NCBI GenBank assembly: GCA_035645695.1
Contig: DASQMC010000027.1
Span: forward strand, 171,400 to 235,399
From: JAIVJZ01 sp035645695
Lineage (GTDB): Bacteria > Acidobacteriota > Blastocatellia > Pyrinomonadales > Pyrinomonadaceae
Direction: 5' to 3'
Length of the DNA stretch: 64,000 nt
A program made the position numbers and the translations under genes. Within the stretch, counting starts at the first letter, position 1; every line of letters starts with the position of its first letter. Below are positions 24,616 to 34,000 of this stretch, in pieces. The notes beneath the pieces are model-generated. The model ran no database searches. It worked only from the letters and a program-made list of their open reading frames with translations, and had not been told where the DNA came from.

Positions 24616-27000
24616 CTATCCGACGGCGGCCAGGCCGAAGCGGGCGTCGGCGCGGACGCGTTCGATAAGGCGAGAGGTTTCGCGCGTGCGGCGGCGCGCG
24701 GAGGAGAGATAATAATCGGCTTCGTTGCGCGCCTCTTCGAGAATACGAACGTCGCGCACGAGGTTGCCGACGCGGAAGGTGGGCACGCCCGACTGGCGCG
24801 TGCCCATCACTTCGCCGGGGCCTCGAATCTCCAAATCTTTTTCCGCAATGCGAAAGCCGTCGTTGGTTTCTTCCATGATGCCGAGCCGTTCGCGCGCCAC
24901 GCTCGTCTGCTTGTCGGAAGCGAGGAGCACGCAGAAACTCTGCTCCGCGCCGCGACCGACGCGCCCGCGCAACTGGTGTAGCTGCGAGAGGCCGAAACGC
25001 TCGGCGTGCTCGATGACCATCACGGAGGCGTTCGGCACGTCAACGCCGACTTCGACGACCGTCGTGGCGACCAGTATTTGCACGTCGCCGCGCGTGAAGC
25101 GGTGCATCGTCTCTTCTTTCTCCGCCGACTTCATCTTGCCGTGCAGGAGCCCGATGCTGAAGGTGGGAAAGACGCGGTCGCGCAAATGCTCGAACATGCG
25201 CGTTGCGTCCTTCAAGTCCATCTTCTCCGACTCTTCGACGAGCGGGTAGACGATGTAAGCCTGACGACCGGCGCGAATCTCTCTCTCGACGCCTTTATAA
25301 ACTCCGAGGCGTTGGTCTTCGCCGACGACGACCGTTTTGATCGGCGTGCGGCCGGGCGGCAGTTCGTCTATGACGGACACGTCGAGATCGCCATAGACGG
25401 TCATGGCGAGCGAGCGCGGGATGGGCGTCGCAGTCATCACGAGCACGTCGGGATTGAAGCCGCGCTCGCGCAGGGAGGCGCGTTGCAGCACGCCGAAGCG
25501 GTGCTGTTCGTCGATGACGACGATGCCGAGTTTATGGAAGGCGACCGATTCCTGTATGAGGGCGTGCGTGCCGATGCAGGCGTGAATTTCACCGGCGGCG
25601 AGGTCGGCATGGAGCCGCCTTTTTTCCGCGGCTCGCAGCGACCCCGTAAGGAGTTCGGCGCGGTGCGGCGTGCGCCCGAGCATGCGTTTGATGTTGCGCG
25701 CGTGCTGGTCGGCGAGGATTTCGGTCGGCGCCATGAGCGCGGCCTGATAACCGTTCTCCATCGCGGCCAGCATGGCGAGCAACGCGACGATGGTTTTGCC
25801 GCTGCCCACGTCGCCCTGCAACAGACGGTTCATCGGCACGTCCGATTGCATGTCGTCGAGGATGCGCGTGACAGAGCGTTGCTGCGCGCTCGTCAGGGAG
25901 AAGGGAAGTATCTCCGCGAGATGGCCGCGCACGCGTTCGTCGATCTCGATCACGGCGCCCTTCGGTTCTTTGACGCGCTCGCTTTTGCGAACGGCGATGG
26001 CGATGGCTACCCAGAAAAACTCCTCGAAGATGAGACGAAGGTGCGCGGGCGAGCGGGCGCGTTCGTAGTCGGCGAGCGGGGCGTCTTCGGCGGGGAAGTG
26101 TATGCGGCGCAGGGCTTCGGCGCGCGAGATCAAATTCTGTCGCCCGATGAGATCGGCGGGCAGCGTCTCGGTAATTTCCGCGTCGCCGATGCGCGCAAAG
26201 ACTGCGTGCACGATCTCGCGCAGGCGTTTGGCGGGAAACTCGCCGAGCTTGCGATAGACGGGCACGCGCCGCCCGACATGGATCGCCGCGAGACGCGGAT
26301 CGGCCACTTCCGCTTCGTCTTCCTCTGCGAGTGATTCCGCGTTCGCGTCTGATTCTTCGTCCGCTGCCTCCAACGCCGGGGCGTTGCCGGGCGGTTGCAT
26401 GCCCGCGTCTTCGCGGCCGTTCTCGCCGCCGTCTTCCGCGAGCCGCAGGAGGGCATGTTCGGGCGGCGTCCACGTGCCGGGAAGCATTTCCAGTTCGTCG
26501 GGTTTGCCGAGTCGCAGGGCGAAGGTGTTGCGCCGGGCATCCCATTCCCAACGGCCGTAGGCGACGAAACGAGCGCCGCGCGTAAAGCGTTGGCGATTGT
26601 ATGCGACGATGCGCGACGCCTGTCGCCCCGAGACAAACCACCAGACGACAACCGGCTTGCCCGTTCGTTCGGGGTCGCTCGCCGTGATCTCGAAAATAAA
26701 CAGCGGCGGCGTCTTCGGTCCGCGATTCTTGCCCACCTGAAAACCGCCCGCCACGCGCACGTAAAGTTCGAGCGATGCTTCCACGCCGTCGTTGAGTTCG
26801 GAAATGCGCGTCAGATTCGAGCGATCTTCGTAGCGCATCGGCAGGTAATTTAAGAGGTCTTCGATTGTGGCCTCGCCCGCGTCGCGCTTGCCGGAGAGAG
26901 AGGCGAGTGCGAGTCCGAGACGGCGCGCCGTTGGCTGCCCGAAACGCGGGATGCCGTGGCCTGTGAGCGAAAGGATGGGAGTGTCGAGCGTGAGAGACAT
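24616..27000 (-). CDS. recG: ATP-dependent DNA helicase RecG
   Basis: Branch-migration helicase that remodels stalled replication forks. 794 residues, about 100 more than typical. The wedge/OB domain at the N-terminus is interrupted around residues 195-240 by an acidic, Glu/Asp/Ala-rich insertion. Helicase motifs are intact: LLQGDVGSGKTIVALLAM (Walker A), VVIDEQHRFGV (DEQH box), VMTATPIPRSLAM and the C-terminal lobe TTVVEVGVDVPNASVMVIE plus QLHQLRGRVGRG. The ATG at 27000 is 2 nt from a heptamer arm. Confidence 0.96.
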   Translation of the reverse strand: MSLTLDTPILSLTGHGIPRFGQPTARRLGLALASLSGKRDAGEATIEDLLNYLPMRYEDRSNLTRISELNDGVEASLELYVRVAGGFQVGKNRGPKTPPLFIFEITASDPERTGKPVVVWWFVSGRQASRIVAYNRQRFTRGARFVAYGRWEWDARRNTFALRLGKPDELEMLPGTWTPPEHALLRLAEDGGENGREDAGMQPPGNAPALEAADEESDANAESLAEEDEAEVADPRLAAIHVGRRVPVYRKLGEFPAKRLREIVHAVFARIGDAEITETLPADLIGRQNLISRAEALRRIHFPAEDAPLADYERARSPAHLRLIFEEFFWVAIAIAVRKSERVKEPKGAVIEIDERVRGHLAEILPFSLTSAQQRSVTRILDDMQSDVPMNRLLQGDVGSGKTIVALLAMLAAMENGYQAALMAPTEILADQHARNIKRMLGRTPHRAELLTGSLRAAEKRRLHADLAAGEIHACIGTHALIQESVAFHKLGIVVIDEQHRFGVLQRASLRERGFNPDVLVMTATPIPRSLAMTVYGDLDVSVIDELPPGRTPIKTVVVGEDQRLGVYKGVEREIRAGRQAYIVYPLVEESEKMDLKDATRMFEHLRDRVFPTFSIGLLHGKMKSAEKEETMHRFTRGDVQILVATTVVEVGVDVPNASVMVIEHAERFGLSQLHQLRGRVGRGAEQSFCVLLASDKQTSVARERLGIMEETNDGFRIAEKDLEIRGPGEVMGTRQSGVPTFRVGNLVRDVRILEEARNEADYYLSSARRRTRETSRLIERVRADARFGLAAVG

Positions 27001-27002
27001 CG

Positions 27003-27160
27003 AAACGATGAACGATGAACGCGGAATGATGAATAAAAAGACGGAATCCGGAAATCAAAAATCAGGAGTCAGAAGGAGTGCTAAAACGCCTTTAATTCTG
27101 ATTCCTGTATTCTGATATCTGTGTTCTTCTTCATCGTTCATCGTTCCGCGTTCATCGTTT
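27003..27160. repeat. nested composite heptamer element (gaacgat outside, gtcagaa inside)
   Basis: The outer arms 27003-27033 and 27130-27160 are gaacgat-type, 31 nt, with one unit shifted in order (five mismatches). Inside them a second inverted pair, about 27050-27074 and 27094-27121, uses atcagga/gtcagaa units. This is the only clearly nested case in the window. It lies between the bacilliredoxin gene and recG. Confidence 0.9.
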
Positions 27161-27165
27161 CCGGT

Positions 27166-27606
27166 TCAGGCGCTGGCCGAGTTCGTGGAAGAGCAGTGCT
27201 GGTCAAAGGCGCGCGCCAGTTCGTCGGCGATGGTCGGGGCGTCTTTGCCTTCGATCTGATAGCGTTCCATGATGTAGACGAGTTGGCCGTCTTTGAGAAG
27301 GGCGATTGAGGGCGAAGAGGGTCGATGCCCGGTGAAATAAGCGCGGGCTTTTTCGGTGGCCTCGATGTCCGCGCCGGCGAAGACCGTGATGGCGCGCTCG
27401 GGCCGCGTCGGATGTTGCATCGCGCGGGCGATGCCGGGGCGCGCCTTGCCGGCCGCACAGCCGCAGACCGAATTGACGACAACCATCACCGTCCCTTGCG
27501 TCCCGTTGACGGCTTCGTCAACCTGTTCGGGCGTGCGTGCTTCTTCGATACCGAGTCGCGTCAGTTCCTCGCGCATCGGGCGAATCATGATCTCTGGATA
27601 AGGCAT
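27166..27606 (-). CDS. bacilliredoxin, BrxA/BrxB (YphP/YqiW) family
   Basis: 146 residues from ATG 27606, which has AGGAG upstream (the in-frame extension beyond it has no support). The family signature CGC sits in VNSVCGCAAGKARPG (about residues 50-65), with PYPEIMIRPMREELTRLG at the start and PSIALLKDGQLVYIMERYQIEG near the end. In Bacillus such proteins remove bacillithiol from oxidised proteins; whether this organism makes bacillithiol cannot be seen here. An alternative is disulfide isomerase activity as reported for YphP. Confidence 0.92.
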   Translation of the reverse strand: MPYPEIMIRPMREELTRLGIEEARTPEQVDEAVNGTQGTVMVVVNSVCGCAAGKARPGIARAMQHPTRPERAITVFAGADIEATEKARAYFTGHRPSSPSIALLKDGQLVYIMERYQIEGKDAPTIADELARAFDQHCSSTNSASA

Positions 27607-27694
27607 AACTAAATTCTCCTCTGCCAATAAAAGTTTACGCGCAAATTCTAACATAGCCGCGCCGTTTGAGTGGGGCGCGAGAGAGGCTTGAAGG

Positions 27695-28168
27695 TCATTC
27701 CCTGACGATGCCGATGTGTCTAACTTCTTCGCCGTCGCCTTCGATCCGCACGCGATAGACGGGCGCGGGCAGCGGGTAGTTGCGCAGCCTTTCGCCCCAT
27801 TCGATGACGATGACGGCGCGTTCGTCCGAGAGGAGTTCGTCAAGGTCAACCGAGTAGGCGGCGGATACACCGTCGGTCAGGCGGTAGAGATCGATGTGGT
27901 AGAGGGTCAAACGGGCGTTGTAACGGTTGACGAGGGTAAAGGAGGGGCTGGTCACATCATTGAAATCCAGACCGAGCGCGCTGCCGAGACCCTTCACGAA
28001 AATCGTCTTCCCCGCGCCGAGCGCGCCGTCGAGCAGAATAATTTCGCCGCCGCGCAAATGTTCGCCGAGCCACTTTCCGAGCATGAACGTGTCGGCCAAT
28101 TTGTGTGATGTCCATTCACCGGACGGATCAAAGTCAGAATGTTCGTCGAAGCCGGGAGTCGTCGTCAT
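27695..28168 (-). CDS. tsaE: tRNA t6A biosynthesis ATPase TsaE
   Basis: ATPase that drives turnover of the TsaD-TsaB complex in t6A synthesis. 157 residues with the P-loop GALGAGKTIFVKG, the switch region SPSFTLVNRY and YHIDLYRL, and IEWGERL at the end, all family marks. The start overlaps the end of nnrDE by 4 nt, a common neighbour pairing. Confidence 0.95.
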   Translation of the reverse strand: MTTTPGFDEHSDFDPSGEWTSHKLADTFMLGKWLGEHLRGGEIILLDGALGAGKTIFVKGLGSALGLDFNDVTSPSFTLVNRYNARLTLYHIDLYRLTDGVSAAYSVDLDELLSDERAVIVIEWGERLRNYPLPAPVYRVRIEGDGEEVRHIGIVRE

Positions 28169-29853
28169 GGTCTTTCACCTGCGGGATCGAGCGCGCGGAT
28201 GGCTGCGCCTAGATGATGGGTAATGTCGGATGCGACGAGCGTGCGCATGCCCCGTTCCCCGGCGGCGAGATCGCTGGCGAGACCGGCGACATAGACGGCG
28301 GCGACCGTCGCGGCGTAGATGTCGGCTTCATCTCCGAGAGCGCCGCGCGCCTGTGCGATGAAGCCTGTGATGATGCCCGTCAACGTATCGCCTGCGCCCG
28401 CCGTGCCCGTCCCGGCATTGCCGGTCGGATTCACCGTGACGCTCCCGTCCGGGGCGGCGATGAGCGTCCGCGCTCCTTTCAAGACGAGGATGAGTTTATG
28501 AGCGACGGCGAAACTTCTCGCGGATTGGACGCGTTCGGCGAGTGAGTCCTGAACTGCACCCGCGCCCGTGAGACGGCGCATTTCGCCCGGATGCGGCGTC
28601 AGTATGAGCGGAGCTTCGGACGTGCCGCACAGGTGCGCAGGCCAGGGCGCGAGCGCGTTGAGCCCGTCGGCATCAATGACGACCGGAGCGGAGCGGCCTT
28701 CGACGATAGCCCCCACGAGACGGCGAACGTGTTCGGCGGACGTAAGGCCGGGGCCGATGGCGAGCGCATCGGCGCGGGCGGCCAGTTGCAGCGTCTTTTC
28801 GATGGCGGCCTCGCTCAAGGCGGGCGCGCCCGCGTGCTCCACTTGAGAAGTTTCAGGCAGTTCGGCCGTCATCACTTCCGGCATGACGCGTGCGGCGACG
28901 GCAGGCATGGCGGCGGCCGGCGTGATGATGGTGACGAGTCCCGCGCCGGAGCGCATCGCCGCGTTGCCGCACAGGACTGCCGCGCCCGACATGTGGCGCG
29001 AACCCGCGACGATGAAGGCGTGGCCGTGCGTGTTTTTGTAGGAGCCAGGCCGATAGCGCGTCCGTCGAAGCCACGCGCGCGCGTCGTCGGCTTCGGAGAG
29101 AAAAAGTTGGGAGACGGTGTTATCAATCAGGGCAGCGGGAGAGCCGATGTCGGCGACGATCAATTCGCCGTTGAAGTAAGACGCGGGCGGCAGGACGTTC
29201 GCCGGTTTAGGCGTGGTGAAGGTGATTGTCAAATCGGCCTGCACGGCGTCGCCGATCAACTCGGCCGAGTCGGCGTCAATCCCGGACGGCAAATCAAGGG
29301 AGACGACAAAGGGGCGGCGTTCCAATCGTTCGGGGCGGGCATCTCTGATTTGCGAGAGATGCCCGGCGACTTTAGCGTAGATGCCTTCGAGCGCGCGCGT
29401 GAGACCCGTGCCGAAGAGTGCATCGACAATCACGTCGTAGTCTTTACCAGCCGCCTGAAACACGCCCCACGTCGCTTCATCCGTGCATTCCGTCAGAGAC
29501 AGGCGCGAGACGCGCCCGGTTTCCGGCGTAGTGCATGCGAGTTTGCGGGCGATCTCGAAGTTTGTGCGGGCGTCGCCGCGCGTGTCCTCAACCCGCCCGA
29601 AGAGAATAACTTCAACCAGTGCGCCTTTTAGCGAGAGAATGCGGGCAAGCGCCGCGCCGTCGCCCCCGTTATTGCCGCGCCCGCAAAGTATGAGCAGGCT
29701 GAGGTCGTCTATGTACTTTGAAAAGCGAGAGGCGATAACGTGCGCCGACGCATTCGCGGCAGTCTCCATGAGGAGCGGCGAGGGTATGGCGTACTCTTCC
29801 GATGTCAGGCGATCAACCTCGCGCATCTCTGCGGCTGTTATCACTTTTAGCAC
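28165..29853 (-). CDS. nnrD: bifunctional NAD(P)H-hydrate epimerase / ADP-dependent dehydratase
   Basis: Repairs hydrated NAD(P)H. 562 residues with two domains: N-terminal YjeF-type epimerase (residues 1-225; VDRLTSEEYAIPSPLLME, CGRGNNGGDGAALARIL, DALFGTGLTR) and C-terminal carbohydrate-kinase-like dehydratase (250-550; VVAGSRHMSGAAVLCG, ILTPHPGEMRRL, NPTGNAGTGTAGAGDTLTG). The start is a GTG at 29853 with no perfect Shine-Dalgarno sequence. It overlaps tsaE by 4 nt. Confidence 0.95.
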   Translation of the reverse strand: MLKVITAAEMREVDRLTSEEYAIPSPLLMETAANASAHVIASRFSKYIDDLSLLILCGRGNNGGDGAALARILSLKGALVEVILFGRVEDTRGDARTNFEIARKLACTTPETGRVSRLSLTECTDEATWGVFQAAGKDYDVIVDALFGTGLTRALEGIYAKVAGHLSQIRDARPERLERRPFVVSLDLPSGIDADSAELIGDAVQADLTITFTTPKPANVLPPASYFNGELIVADIGSPAALIDNTVSQLFLSEADDARAWLRRTRYRPGSYKNTHGHAFIVAGSRHMSGAAVLCGNAAMRSGAGLVTIITPAAAMPAVAARVMPEVMTAELPETSQVEHAGAPALSEAAIEKTLQLAARADALAIGPGLTSAEHVRRLVGAIVEGRSAPVVIDADGLNALAPWPAHLCGTSEAPLILTPHPGEMRRLTGAGAVQDSLAERVQSARSFAVAHKLILVLKGARTLIAAPDGSVTVNPTGNAGTGTAGAGDTLTGIITGFIAQARGALGDEADIYAATVAAVYVAGLASDLAAGERGMRTLVASDITHHLGAAIRALDPAGERP

Positions 29854-29935
29854 AGCGCGGATGATAAGGAGAGAACTGCGTGCGGGTCAAATGGATTTAA
29901 GAGCGGCCTCCACCGGAAAATGCGAAAACAGACGC

Positions 29936-29960
29936 AAAAAAAGAGAGCCATCAGCTCTCT
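29936..29960 (-). terminator. short terminator-like hairpin
   Basis: A 7-bp stem (29942-29948 with 29954-29960) has T7 on the minus strand (A-run 29936-29942). It lies between the PEP-CTERM gene and nnrDE. The stretch 29961-30113 has no supported gene. Confidence 0.6.
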
Positions 29961-30109
29961 CCACCACCCTCTCCGTGCCTGCCGCTAACCTCTCGCCGTC
30001 CTGTTGTAATCATAGGAAATGTTGAATCCGCGAGGTTCTCCAGAAAAAATGTCGAAATTGTTGAAATGTGGAAATTCGCGGGAAAAGCGATGAAATCGAC
30101 GTGTGAAAG

Positions 30110-30150
30110 AAAAATAGCCGGACTAGTTTTAACTAATCCGGCTATCTTTA
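30110..30150 (-). terminator. terminator after the first PEP-CTERM gene
   Basis: A 15-bp stem with one mismatch (30114-30128 with 30131-30145) is followed on the minus strand by ttttt. It is the first hairpin after the 30215 stop. Confidence 0.75.
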
Positions 30151-30214
30151 CCGGCAACCGATAAGAAGCTGGTCAGGCGTGAGCCTATCCTGAATCGCGT
30201 CATCTGTCAGGCAC

Positions 30215-30838
30215 TTAATTTTCTGCGTCTTTGCGGCGTTTGCGGATGCGCGCGGCGACGCCGGCCAGACCCGTGCCGAGCAAGATCATGGTCGCCGGTT
30301 CCGGAACGGCCGTTTGATTGCCTGAGAGACCGGCCGTCAAGTTGGCCGTATCGCCCGACTGGACGAAAACTCTGGGCAGTTCGATGGAGAAGGAACCGCT
30401 TCCGTTCTCGTTAGAGAAGGTGAACGTTTGAATCGGGTTATCGAAAGTGATTTGAACACCACCGACGTTCGGCGTCGAGATTACGCCGGAGACGGTCGCC
30501 GTGAACGTGGTGTTCTGTCCACCCTCGATTCCGGTCGGGGCAGTGAACGTAAGATTGAGCGTGAAGGTGCCGTTCACAGGCGTCTCGCCCACGGTCGATG
30601 CCAGAACGAAGGTGCCGATGCGATCCGCGCCGCTGAACGAACCGACGCCGCCGGCAGTCGTCGCCGTAAAGCTATTGCCGGTGAAAGTCAGGAAATTGGC
30701 GGCAGTGCCGGTGATTGTTCCCGATGAAGTACCCGAAACCGTCACCGGGTCGGCTTTAGCGATCTGACCGGCGCCGAAGATGGCGATGAGGGCGATGCCC
30801 ATCGCGAGCGGTTTGAACATGTTTGCGAAAATTTTCAT
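30215..30838 (-). CDS. PEP-CTERM sorting-domain secreted protein
   Basis: 207 residues from ATG 30838 (GGAGG upstream at about 11 nt). Signal peptide residues 1-30 (LAMGIALIAIFGAGQIAKA). The body is Thr/Gly/Asn-rich beta structure, low in Cys. The C-terminus has VPEPATMILLGTGLAG followed by Arg/Lys-rich residues, the three-part exosortase signal. It is exported, cut at the PEP motif by an exosortase and probably linked to the exopolysaccharide or surface layer. No exosortase gene is in the window. A second PEP-CTERM gene lies upstream. Confidence 0.9.
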   Translation of the reverse strand: MKIFANMFKPLAMGIALIAIFGAGQIAKADPVTVSGTSSGTITGTAANFLTFTGNSFTATTAGGVGSFSGADRIGTFVLASTVGETPVNGTFTLNLTFTAPTGIEGGQNTTFTATVSGVISTPNVGGVQITFDNPIQTFTFSNENGSGSFSIELPRVFVQSGDTANLTAGLSGNQTAVPEPATMILLGTGLAGVAARIRKRRKDAEN

Positions 30839-31151
30839 TGTATACCTTGCCTCCGTGGATCCTTTTACGGACAATCTGAACAAAATCTCAAAGCCTTTAT
30901 GCTGTCAATCTACCTTATGAGGCCGATTGACGCGGGGCTAAAGCGCGCTAGAGCGTAAGGAGAGCTATGCCGAACCGCACTAAAAAGCATGCTCTCGAAG
31001 ATTCAGGGGTGGAGTAATACCCTTACATCTATCTTTCCAGACGGCGAGGCAGCGCATGTCCTTATACCGTCAAATTCTTTAATTTTCAACCTTTAACTTC
31101 GTCTAAAGACTCAATAGCCAATTGCTTCCAGAAAATTCCCGGTCTTTACCT

Positions 31152-31200
31152 AAAGAATTTGGCGAGCCTCGCTGCTGGTGCGAGGCTCGCCAAATTCTTT
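31152..31200 (-). terminator. perfect 20-bp terminator hairpin
   Basis: Arms 31152-31171 and 31181-31200 are perfect with a 9-nt loop. T-rich ends on both strands would allow it to act in both directions; it is 41 nt past the stop of the second PEP-CTERM gene. The interval 30839-31151 holds no supported gene. Confidence 0.85.
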
Positions 31201-31241
31201 TAACTCAGAGATGACGCAGAATTGTTGCGTATGAACAGTCC

Positions 31242-31886
31242 TTAGACGTTCTCGGATGATGCCGCATCTTGAGCCGCTTTGCGTCTGCGACGAACACTTG
31301 CCGCCGCGCCCGCGAGACCCGTTCCCAACAGGATCATCGTTGCCGGTTCAGGCACGGCCTCAGGCTGGACAGTGACCACAATACTCTGGTCTCCGGGCTG
31401 AATTCCCTGGAAACGCGCGAAAACGAGTTGTGCGATTTGCTGTGCGGTCAACCCGCTGAAATTGCCCGTCACGGTGAAGGTCGCGCATGTGCCCGGGGCG
31501 ATGCCTTCGGAGACGTTACCGCCGCCGAAGTTTTTGCCGGTCAAGAGGGCGAAGTCGAAAGTGCTGGTAGATGTTTGTGAGCCACCCTGCGCTTTTACTT
31601 GACTATTGACGACGAAGTCCGGGTCTGAGGAACTGGTCAGCGTAAAAGTGCCGCGATCAGCGCCGGGCAAATTGAAGCCGAGGGCAGTGATTGATCCGCT
31701 GCTCGAAGTGTTACAGATAGTGAAAGTGAACGCATTGCCCGTCAACGTGAAGTTTGAAATCGTCGCCGTCGGTGTCGGCGTCGTATTGGTTGCCGTGGTT
31801 GTGGTGATCGCGTCGGCCTGAGCGATAACACTCAAAGCTAACATCATGAAGGTGGCGGCGCTGGTTAATAACATTTTGCGAATCAT
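31242..31886 (-). CDS. PEP-CTERM sorting-domain secreted protein
   Basis: 214 residues; ATG at 31886 with AGGAG upstream. Signal peptide 1-25 (MLALSVIAQADA). A Thr-rich stretch (TTTTATNTTPTPTATI) is followed by a beta-rich body and the exosortase signal AVPEPATMILLGTGLAGAA plus an Arg-rich tail. The PEP motif and membrane segment are almost identical to those of the neighbouring gene at 30215, while the bodies differ, so both share a sorting system rather than a function. The interval 31887-32145 has no other gene. Confidence 0.9.
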   Translation of the reverse strand: MIRKMLLTSAATFMMLALSVIAQADAITTTTATNTTPTPTATISNFTLTGNAFTFTICNTSSSGSITALGFNLPGADRGTFTLTSSSDPDFVVNSQVKAQGGSQTSTSTFDFALLTGKNFGGGNVSEGIAPGTCATFTVTGNFSGLTAQQIAQLVFARFQGIQPGDQSIVVTVQPEAVPEPATMILLGTGLAGAAASVRRRRKAAQDAASSENV

Positions 31887-32145
31887 CTCTATCTCCTCTT
31901 GGCGGTTCTGGTTTTAAACATTAAGAGAACTTCTAAACCATAGTGATCACGCGGTTTTTCACTACGTTTCGAGGTTTTCTTGTTTCTTCTTGTATAGGAA
32001 ACCCATAATGCCCGTGTATTTCCGAAAAATAGAATGAAATCTTAATAAACGGAATCGAGAGGCCGGGGCGTAGTCAGTCCAAAGATACAGCCTGATGCCG
32101 CCGAGGAAAATTTCGGGTGGGGTATTTCATGAAAGAGTCGCCATT

Positions 32146-33993
32146 TTACCTGCGACCGAAGGGCAGAAATCGCATGAGGCGGCCGACGACGGTATGAGCT
32201 TCGGGCAATTTGAAGAGAGTCGTGATGGCGAAGTAGAGAAGCCCATAAGGGACGAGGATAAGGGCGGCGAGCAGAGCGGGGTGGCGTCTTCCGACGAGAA
32301 GTTTGATGCCCCAGGCGATTGTTGCGCTCAGAAGGGCGGCAAACCAGAGTTTTGAGATGTAAGAGAAGGTGAGTCCCGTCCGGCCGATGCGGCGGTTCAG
32401 CGTGTTGCGCAGGAGAAAGAACTCGACCCACCCGGCCATGCCGGAAGCGACGGTTAAACCGGCGACGCCCCAACGCGGCTCTATTCCGAGCGCGGGCGGG
32501 AGATAGAGCGCGAACAAGACGCCGAGGACGATGGAGACGACGATGCGAAGGACGGCGTAACGCAGGGGCGTGCGCGTGTCGTGCAGGGCGTAGTAAGTCG
32601 AGGAATAGAGGCGTCCGAGCGTGGAGGCGAGCAGTCCGGTGGCCGAGCCTGCGATGATGCCCCAGACGTATAGAACGTCGGCGTCTGTGAACCGGCCGGT
32701 GCGATAGAGCACGCCGACGATAATGTCGCCGAGCGCGATGAAGGCCATCGCCGAAGGGACGATATAGAAAGCGATTTGTCTTAAGCCGCCGTCGAGGCGT
32801 CGGCGCAACTGCGCGGCCACCTCTTCCGTGCTCCCCGTCGCGCTCGACATGGCGGGCAGTTCCGCCGCCGAAACCGACATGCCGAAGAGACTGACGGGCA
32901 GCGTGTAGATGCTCTGCGCGAAGGTAAGCGCGGAGACCGCGCCGATTGGCAGGTAGCTTGCCAGCAGTTGATCCACAAACGCGCTGATCTGGATGACGCC
33001 GCGGCTGACGAAGACTGGAAGGAAGTTTTTGACGACTGTGCGCAGGTGCGTCGAGGCGAAGTCGAAGGTCAGGCGCAGGCGTTTGACGAGACTGAGGACT
33101 GTGGGGAGTTGGACTGCGAACTGCAACGCGCTCCCGATAACCGATCCCCACGCGGCCATCAACGCCAGCCGCGCGCCGAACTCCTCGCTCAACATTTGCC
33201 CGCCCGACTGCCAGCCGCCGAAGCCTACGAGCGCGACGATGATGGCGAAGTTCCAGATAATCGGCGCTGTATAAGAGAGGAAAAAGCGGCGGTGGCTGTT
33301 GAGCACGCCGAGACACCACGCGGAGAGGACGAGGAGACCCGCGCCCGGAAAAAATATTCTGACGAGCCTGAGCGTCAATTCCTGTCGCGCGCCCTCAAAC
33401 CCCGGCGCGATGATGTTGATGAGGTAGGGCGCGGTGATGACGCCGCCGAGCACGAGCACGGACGTGGCGAGCGCGAGCAAAGTAAAGACCGACCCGGCCA
33501 CCTTGTCCGCTTCTTCCTCGTCGCCCTGCGCGAGCAGTTTCGCATAGACGGGAATGAAGGAGGCGGAGAGCGCGCCCTCGCCGAAAGCGTTTTGCAGGAA
33601 GTTGGGAATGCGGAAGGCGGCGTCGAAGGCGTCCTTGGCAAACGAGTTGCCGAAGTAATAAGCGAAGACGCGCTGGCGGACGAGCCCGACGATGCGGCTG
33701 AGCAGGATACCCGCGCCGACGAGGAAGGCATACTTACCCGACCCGGCTTCGCGCTCGCGTTTGGCGACGACGCGCTCGGCGGGGAACTGACCCGTCGCCG
33801 CCCCGATGGGAGACTCCGTCTCGCCCGCAACGGTGCTCGCTTCTTCAAAGCGCGTCTCGACGCCGGAGGCTTCGCGTTGAGTTTGATCTTGAGGCTCGCC
33901 TCGTTTGTCTGTGGGCGAAGTTGCGGGCGACCCGGCGTTGCGGTCGGTCGGCGCGTCGCCTGCTGTCGGCTTGTCCTCTGGCTCTCGGGTCAT
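32146..33993 (-). CDS. murJ: lipid II flippase MurJ
   Basis: Moves the peptidoglycan precursor lipid II across the inner membrane (MVF superfamily). 615 residues; the first 85 are a polar, Thr/Glu-rich cytosolic extension, then about 14 membrane helices from YAFLVGAGILLSRIVGLVRQ onward with the family block AFRIPNFLQNAFGEGALSASFIPVY. The C-terminus is complete. It begins 7 nt after the stop of a sigma-54 response regulator gene, so the two are probably cotranscribed. Confidence 0.94.
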   Translation of the reverse strand: MTREPEDKPTAGDAPTDRNAGSPATSPTDKRGEPQDQTQREASGVETRFEEASTVAGETESPIGAATGQFPAERVVAKREREAGSGKYAFLVGAGILLSRIVGLVRQRVFAYYFGNSFAKDAFDAAFRIPNFLQNAFGEGALSASFIPVYAKLLAQGDEEEADKVAGSVFTLLALATSVLVLGGVITAPYLINIIAPGFEGARQELTLRLVRIFFPGAGLLVLSAWCLGVLNSHRRFFLSYTAPIIWNFAIIVALVGFGGWQSGGQMLSEEFGARLALMAAWGSVIGSALQFAVQLPTVLSLVKRLRLTFDFASTHLRTVVKNFLPVFVSRGVIQISAFVDQLLASYLPIGAVSALTFAQSIYTLPVSLFGMSVSAAELPAMSSATGSTEEVAAQLRRRLDGGLRQIAFYIVPSAMAFIALGDIIVGVLYRTGRFTDADVLYVWGIIAGSATGLLASTLGRLYSSTYYALHDTRTPLRYAVLRIVVSIVLGVLFALYLPPALGIEPRWGVAGLTVASGMAGWVEFFLLRNTLNRRIGRTGLTFSYISKLWFAALLSATIAWGIKLLVGRRHPALLAALILVPYGLLYFAITTLFKLPEAHTVVGRLMRFLPFGRR

Positions 33994-34000
33994 GAAGTGT

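Noticed and set aside
25006..26334. 442-residue plus-strand open frame opposite recG
   Set aside because: It mirrors recG, has the His/Asp/Arg-rich composition of antisense frames in GC-rich DNA and shows no domain; the same holds for long frames opposite atpB, sucC, sucD and grpE.
29951..30157. 68-residue minus-strand frame between the PEP-CTERM gene and nnrDE
   Set aside because: It crosses a terminator hairpin and lacks a ribosome-binding site and recognisable features.
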